From NCBI GenBank assembly GCA_022616435.1, contig JAKEET010000045.1:82013-146012 (forward strand): DNA of 64,000 bases, given 5' to 3'. Of this stretch, positions 60,025 through 64,000 are shown piece by piece. Source of the DNA: Gemmataceae bacterium (GTDB taxonomy: Bacteria > Planctomycetota > Planctomycetia > Gemmatales > Gemmataceae). How positions within the stretch are numbered: the stretch's first letter is position 1; every line of letters starts with the position of its first letter. The position numbers were made by a program, and so were the translations under genes. The notes beneath the pieces were generated by a model. It searched no databases, was not told where the DNA came from, and worked only from the letters and a program-made list of their open reading frames with translations.

Positions 60025-61083
60025 ATGACCTTTCAGCTCCTCGATCAGCACGCGGGTTCGCCCGAGGGCGGGCCACGCTCCGAAATCGATCGGCTCGCGT
60101 ACGCCAAGGACATCGTCCGCGCCGAGTCGGCCGCGCTCCTGCAAGTCGCCGACCGGCTGGACGGACCCTTCCTGAGCGCGGTCGATCTGTTGCTGAGCTG
60201 CCCCGGCCGGGTCTGCGTTACCGGGACGGGCAAGTCGGCGGATGTGGGCCAAAAGATCGCCGGGACGCTCAACTCGACCGGCACGCGCGCCTATGTCCTG
60301 GACGCCACCCGCGCGGTCCACGGCGATCTCGGCATGATCCATCACAATGACGTGGTCATCGCCCTGTCGCACAGCGGCGAGAGCGACGAGATCGTGCGCC
60401 TGATCCCGTCGCTGAAGCAGATGGCCTTCGCCTTGATCGCCTTGACGAGCCAGCCCCAGAGCACGCTGGCGCGGCAGGCCGACGTCGCCGTCGTTCTGGG
60501 GCCGCTCGCGGAAGTCTGTCCGCTCGGCCTGGCGCCGAGCACCAGCACCACGGCCATGATTGCGGTCGGCGATGCCCTGGCCTTCGTGCTGATGCGGCTG
60601 CGTGACTTCACCCACGAGGACTTTGCCCGCTTCCATCCGGCCGGCAGCCTGGGCAGAAAGCTCCTGAAGGTCGAAGCGGTGATGCGTCACGGCGCCGCCC
60701 TGCGCGTCGCGGCCTGCCGCAGCACAGTCCGCGCGGTGTTCGCGCAGGGGCCGCAACTGGGCCGCCGCACCGGGGCCGTGATGCTCGTCGACGACGCCGG
60801 GACCTTGTGCGGCCTGTTCACCGACAGCGACCTGGCCCGGCTCTTCGAAACGCGCCGCGACGAGGCCCTCGACCGCCCCATCGCCGAAGTGATGACGCCG
60901 CAGCCGCACACGGTGGCGCTCGGCACGCGCCTGGACGACGCCGTGGAGATCATGAAACGCCGCAAGATCAGCGAGCTGCCGGTCATCGACGCCGCCGGCC
61001 GGCCGGTGGGCCTGCTCGACATCACCGACTTGATCGGACTGATCCCCAAGGAAGACGCGGACCACTGGACGCGCGTGGCCTGA
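60025..61083 (+). CDS. kdsD: Arabinose-5-phosphate isomerase (SIS plus two CBS domains)
   Basis: The 352-residue protein has a SIS domain (GRVCVTGTGKSADVGQKIAGTLNSTGT, VVIALSHSGESDEIVRLIPSLK, PSTSTTAMIAVGDALA) with the active-site His in FARFHPAGSLGRKLL, followed by two CBS domains (VMRHGAALRVAACRS and VMTPQPHTVALGTRLDDAVEIMKRRKISELPVIDAAGRPVGLLDITDLI). KdsD converts ribulose-5-phosphate to arabinose-5-phosphate for Kdo. The close GutQ/KpsF relatives cannot be fully excluded. AAGGGAG lies before the ATG. The downstream OstA-like gene supports an LPS role. Confidence 0.88.
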   Translation: MTFQLLDQHAGSPEGGPRSEIDRLAYAKDIVRAESAALLQVADRLDGPFLSAVDLLLSCPGRVCVTGTGKSADVGQKIAGTLNSTGTRAYVLDATRAVHGDLGMIHHNDVVIALSHSGESDEIVRLIPSLKQMAFALIALTSQPQSTLARQADVAVVLGPLAEVCPLGLAPSTSTTAMIAVGDALAFVLMRLRDFTHEDFARFHPAGSLGRKLLKVEAVMRHGAALRVAACRSTVRAVFAQGPQLGRRTGAVMLVDDAGTLCGLFTDSDLARLFETRRDEALDRPIAEVMTPQPHTVALGTRLDDAVEIMKRRKISELPVIDAAGRPVGLLDITDLIGLIPKEDADHWTRVA

Positions 61084-61089
61084 ATTGCG

Positions 61090-61146
61090 GCTTGGCGCTC
61101 GCGTCGAACGATCAACCAGCAGCAGTGTTGAACGCGAACGCCAAGC
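61090..61146. other. Imperfect inverted repeat between kdsD and the OstA-like gene
   Basis: GCTTGGCGCTCGCGT (from 61090) and its reverse complement near 61132-61146 (ACGCGAACGCCAAGC) pair with one mismatch, around an AT-richer loop. It may be a leader structure for the gene at 61177. Confidence 0.5.
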
Positions 61147-61176
61147 GCCAGCGGCCGGCCCTTCAAGGATGAAGCT

Positions 61177-64000
61177 GTGTGGACTCCGAAGCGAATCCTG
61201 ATCCTCATCGCCGCGACTTTCGTGTTCGCGGGGGGGTTCGTCGTTTACGATTACTACTTGGGCGGCTACGACGGTCTGCCCCCCTTGCCGGAACAGTATC
61301 GCCCCAATCCCACCGGCGACGTCGCCATCTCCGACCCGCGCGATCCCGAAACCGACCAGAAGATGCGCATCGCGTTTGGCAACGCGGTGGACGACTTCCA
61401 TGAGTCGCGGCGGAAATTCATCCTCAACAGCGTCTCGCGCAGCCTGCTCCTGTCCGTCGATCACTTCACCATCGAGGACGACGGCCGCGTCAAGCTGGCG
61501 CCGTTCAGCGTCGCCCTGTTTTCCAAGAAGAAAACGGAGCCGGGCGCCTACCCGGAAGTGAACACGATTCAAAGCGACGTCGCCTATCTCACGCTCGATC
61601 GCAAGGCCCAGAGCTTCACCGACCTGAGCAGCCGCCGGATCATCGGCGTCGAGCTGCGCGGACAGCGCGGGGTGACGATCATCAACAATCGCCGGACCGC
61701 CGAGAAGAACGACGACATCGAGGTGAACATCAAGCTGGCGCCGGTGGTCTACGAGGAGCGCAGCAACAAGATCTGGTCGGAAGGCTTTGTCCGGCTGCTC
61801 GACACGGCGCCGCAGCCGAACCCGACCGAGATCACGGCCAAAGGCCTGGAGCTGCAATTGACCAAGGACGCCACCAAGGAGTCGCACAAGAAGGGCGAAA
61901 GCGTCGGCGACGTCGAGTACCTGATCTTGAAAAGTCACGTGGAGATGCACCTGTACATCGACGCCCGGAACGGCTTCCTCATCGGCGCTCAGGACCCGCC
62001 GGCCAAGCCCGACATGGCCAAGCCCGACATGGCCAAGCCCGACACGGCGAAGCCCGACATGGACAGGCCGGGAGCGCCGCCGCCGGGCGCCGCGCCGGCT
62101 GAAAAATCGCACGTCATCGTCCGGACCCGCGGGCCGATGCACTACGATCTGCCCAAGGAGCAGGCCCAGTTCGACATTCCCGCGCCCGGCCCCGGCAGCG
62201 ATCCCGCCCCGACCGATCAAGTGCTCGTGATGCGCGAGCACAAGGTGGGCCCCAAGGACGTCATGGTCGACCAGCTGACCTGCGACAGCCTCAAGCTGCA
62301 GTTCCGCCGCAAGGCCGCCGGCGCCGCGGGCCCCAAGGACTCGGTGACCGGCGACAAGGAAATCGAATCGGCGCTGGCGCTGGCCCGGCCGGGCCGCGAA
62401 GTGACGCTGAGCATGGACACCGAAAGAAACATGGAGGCCTACGGCAGCGAGCTGTTCTTCGCTTGCGCCACGCCCACGGCGGGCTCGCGCACGGTCCTCA
62501 AAGGAACGCCGCTGCACGCCATCCGCGACGGCAACGTGATCGAGTGCCTGGAGCTGCACCTGTTCGGGCCCGACAAGAACGGCAACGGCCAGCACACGTT
62601 CGCCAAGGGCCCCGGCAAGATCGACCTCCTCGCCAGGGCGGTCCAGTCAAGCTTCGGGGACCCGGACGAGCCGAAGGACGGCGACGCCAAGCCGGCGCAA
62701 GCCGAGAAACCCATGACGACCGCCGTCAAGCCGCGCCACACCATGCACGCGTTGTGGAAGGACAACCTCATCGCGACCAAGGACCGCGACGGCAACCGCG
62801 TCTTCGACTTGCTGACCTTCACGGGCGACGCCTGCTTCATCGACGACGATCACCAGCAATCGCTCCACGGCCAGCGTCTGCAGGTCTGGCTCGAACAGAC
62901 CAGCGGCCCGGCGGGGAACAAGCAGCAGGCGGGCGGCGGCGCCCGCCAGAAGCCGTACAAGGTGGAAGCCTTCGAGCGCGTCACCGTGCAGTCGCCGGAG
63001 ATGCAGATCGACCAATGCCACCACCTGATCGTCAGGTTCAAGGACGAGCCGGCCAGGGACGACCGGCTCCCCAGTCCCGTGCTCCCCGTGCCGCTCGTCC
63101 CCGGCGGCGCGGAGGCGAACCCGCGGCCCGAGCCGACGCCAATCTCGACCACGCCCATGGTCGAGCTGAAGGCCCCGCTGCCGGAAGTTCGATTGCCCGA
63201 CGACCCGAACCTGGGACCCATGGACGGCGGCCCGCAGCGCCCGCCGCGGGTCGCGCTGCCGGGGAACGGCGCCGCCAAGGACAAGCCGCGCCAGCCCATC
63301 CGCCTCAAGGCCCACGACGTCGTGGCCTACGTGTCCACGCAGGGGACCAAGAAGCAATTGCAGGAGCTGGTGACCGAGGGCAACGTGCACGTGCAGCAAG
63401 ACGGCGAAACCCCGAAGGACAAGGGCCTCGACATCACCGGCGACATGCTGAACCTGATCTACCATCCGCTCGGCAACCGGCTGCTGGTCTACGGCGATTC
63501 GCGCCGCCCGGCCCGCCTGCAGATTGGCGAGCTGACCCTGGTCGGACCCAAGGTGGACATCGATCAGAAGGACAATACCGCCGCCGTCGACGGCATCGGC
63601 GCCATGCGCATGCCGAGCAACACCAACTTCGACGGCGGCAAGCCGGCCAAGCAAGGCACGTACGTGGACATCCACTGGAAAAAGGACATGCTCTTCAACG
63701 GCAAGTTCGCCCAGTTCCACGGCGGCGTCGAGGCCCACCAGGAAAAGGCCCGGTTGCTGTGCCAGTCGATGCAGGTCACGCTCGACAGTTACGTGTCGTT
63801 CAAGGAAGGGCAGAAGGAGAACCAGAACGCCAAGGTCGACAAGCTCGTCTGCGACCGCAAAGTGTGGATCGAGGACACGGTGCTGGCCGCCGACGGCAAG
63901 CCGCTGATGCTGAAGCTGCTGACCGGCGCCAACCTCGACATGGACAACCCCGACGGCCGTTTGTACGTCCCCGGTCCCGGCACGGCGCGGCAGCTCGCCT
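61177..64000 (+). CDS. Large OstA/LptA-like envelope protein, N-terminal part
   Basis: The frame opens at a GTG (61177, AAGGA seven bases upstream) and runs to the window end, over 940 residues. One membrane helix (ILILIAATFVFAGGFVVYDY) anchors the rest in the periplasm, as in LptC. The region near 63550-63900 reads as OstA/LptA-type strands: GKFAQFHGGVEAHQEKARLL, then MQVTLDSYVSF and KVDKLVCDRKVWIED. Four 15-base tandem units (62002-62061) encode AKPDM repeats. Following kdsD, it is likely a component of LPS-type transport, though larger than LptA. Confidence 0.7.
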   Translation, partial: MWTPKRILILIAATFVFAGGFVVYDYYLGGYDGLPPLPEQYRPNPTGDVAISDPRDPETDQKMRIAFGNAVDDFHESRRKFILNSVSRSLLLSVDHFTIEDDGRVKLAPFSVALFSKKKTEPGAYPEVNTIQSDVAYLTLDRKAQSFTDLSSRRIIGVELRGQRGVTIINNRRTAEKNDDIEVNIKLAPVVYEERSNKIWSEGFVRLLDTAPQPNPTEITAKGLELQLTKDATKESHKKGESVGDVEYLILKSHVEMHLYIDARNGFLIGAQDPPAKPDMAKPDMAKPDTAKPDMDRPGAPPPGAAPAEKSHVIVRTRGPMHYDLPKEQAQFDIPAPGPGSDPAPTDQVLVMREHKVGPKDVMVDQLTCDSLKLQFRRKAAGAAGPKDSVTGDKEIESALALARPGREVTLSMDTERNMEAYGSELFFACATPTAGSRTVLKGTPLHAIRDGNVIECLELHLFGPDKNGNGQHTFAKGPGKIDLLARAVQSSFGDPDEPKDGDAKPAQAEKPMTTAVKPRHTMHALWKDNLIATKDRDGNRVFDLLTFTGDACFIDDDHQQSLHGQRLQVWLEQTSGPAGNKQQAGGGARQKPYKVEAFERVTVQSPEMQIDQCHHLIVRFKDEPARDDRLPSPVLPVPLVPGGAEANPRPEPTPISTTPMVELKAPLPEVRLPDDPNLGPMDGGPQRPPRVALPGNGAAKDKPRQPIRLKAHDVVAYVSTQGTKKQLQELVTEGNVHVQQDGETPKDKGLDITGDMLNLIYHPLGNRLLVYGDSRRPARLQIGELTLVGPKVDIDQKDNTAAVDGIGAMRMPSNTNFDGGKPAKQGTYVDIHWKKDMLFNGKFAQFHGGVEAHQEKARLLCQSMQVTLDSYVSFKEGQKENQNAKVDKLVCDRKVWIEDTVLAADGKPLMLKLLTGANLDMDNPDGRLYVPGPGTARQLA

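Overview
The window is high-GC bacterial DNA and looks like a member of the Planctomycetota, probably Gemmata-like (family Gemmataceae). The signs are families that are typical of or abundant in that phylum: DUF1501 and DUF1549/DUF1553 proteins, a DUF1559 prepilin-like protein, a BBP7-type outer-membrane barrel, ASPIC/UnbV FG-GAP proteins, a deiodinase-like redoxin, HEAT-repeat secreted proteins, and many intergenic inverted repeats placed directly after stop codons. No phage, insertion sequence, rRNA operon or CRISPR array is visible.

Layout. 1-284 is the end of a deiodinase-like redoxin gene. 415-7903 is a complete SUF iron-sulfur assembly operon (Rrf2 regulator, sufB, sufC, sufD, a sufS-sufE fusion, a sufT-like gene). 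Two toxin-antitoxin-like pairs sit between sufB and sufC, and a diverged copy of the last 54 bases of sufB lies between the pairs. 7984-22720 holds housekeeping genes (GNAT, glutamine amidotransferase, RsmE, sugar isomerase-like protein) and several membrane or secreted planctomycete proteins. 22862-26024 is a tight four-gene operon: an enhancer-binding-like AAA+ protein lacking GAFTGA, a degenerate receiver, a two-cluster ferredoxin and an orphan ABC-2 permease. 27299-29994 holds a structured RNA candidate resembling 6S RNA, then an OLD/RloA-like ATPase and a DUF4276 protein, a likely defence pair. ftsH follows.

32359-35414 is a DUF1549/1553-DUF1501 pair, followed by tRNA-Ser(GGA), a zinc alcohol dehydrogenase with an NHL protein, a parDE module whose toxin is frameshifted, another DUF1501 gene, and a DUF1559-lipoprotein-ASPIC/UnbV-TPR cluster (39986-44827). 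44924-53875 is mixed: a desaturase, a peroxiredoxin-kinase gene, a methyltransferase-acyltransferase pair, a hydrolase, a chimeric phosphatase and unknown genes. 54015-64000 carries a multi-PAS hybrid histidine kinase, glgC, a HEAT-like secreted protein, an arabinose-5-phosphate isomerase and the start of a large OstA/LptA-like envelope gene. The last two suggest Kdo/LPS-type outer-membrane biogenesis.

The most striking feature is at 46168-47532. One reading frame encodes a peroxiredoxin fused to a Ser/Thr protein kinase. The only in-frame stop is a UGA exactly where the peroxidatic cysteine should be, and a stem-loop with bacterial SECIS geometry begins just downstream. I read this as a selenocysteine peroxiredoxin-kinase fusion. 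Conventional annotation would truncate it and lose the active site.
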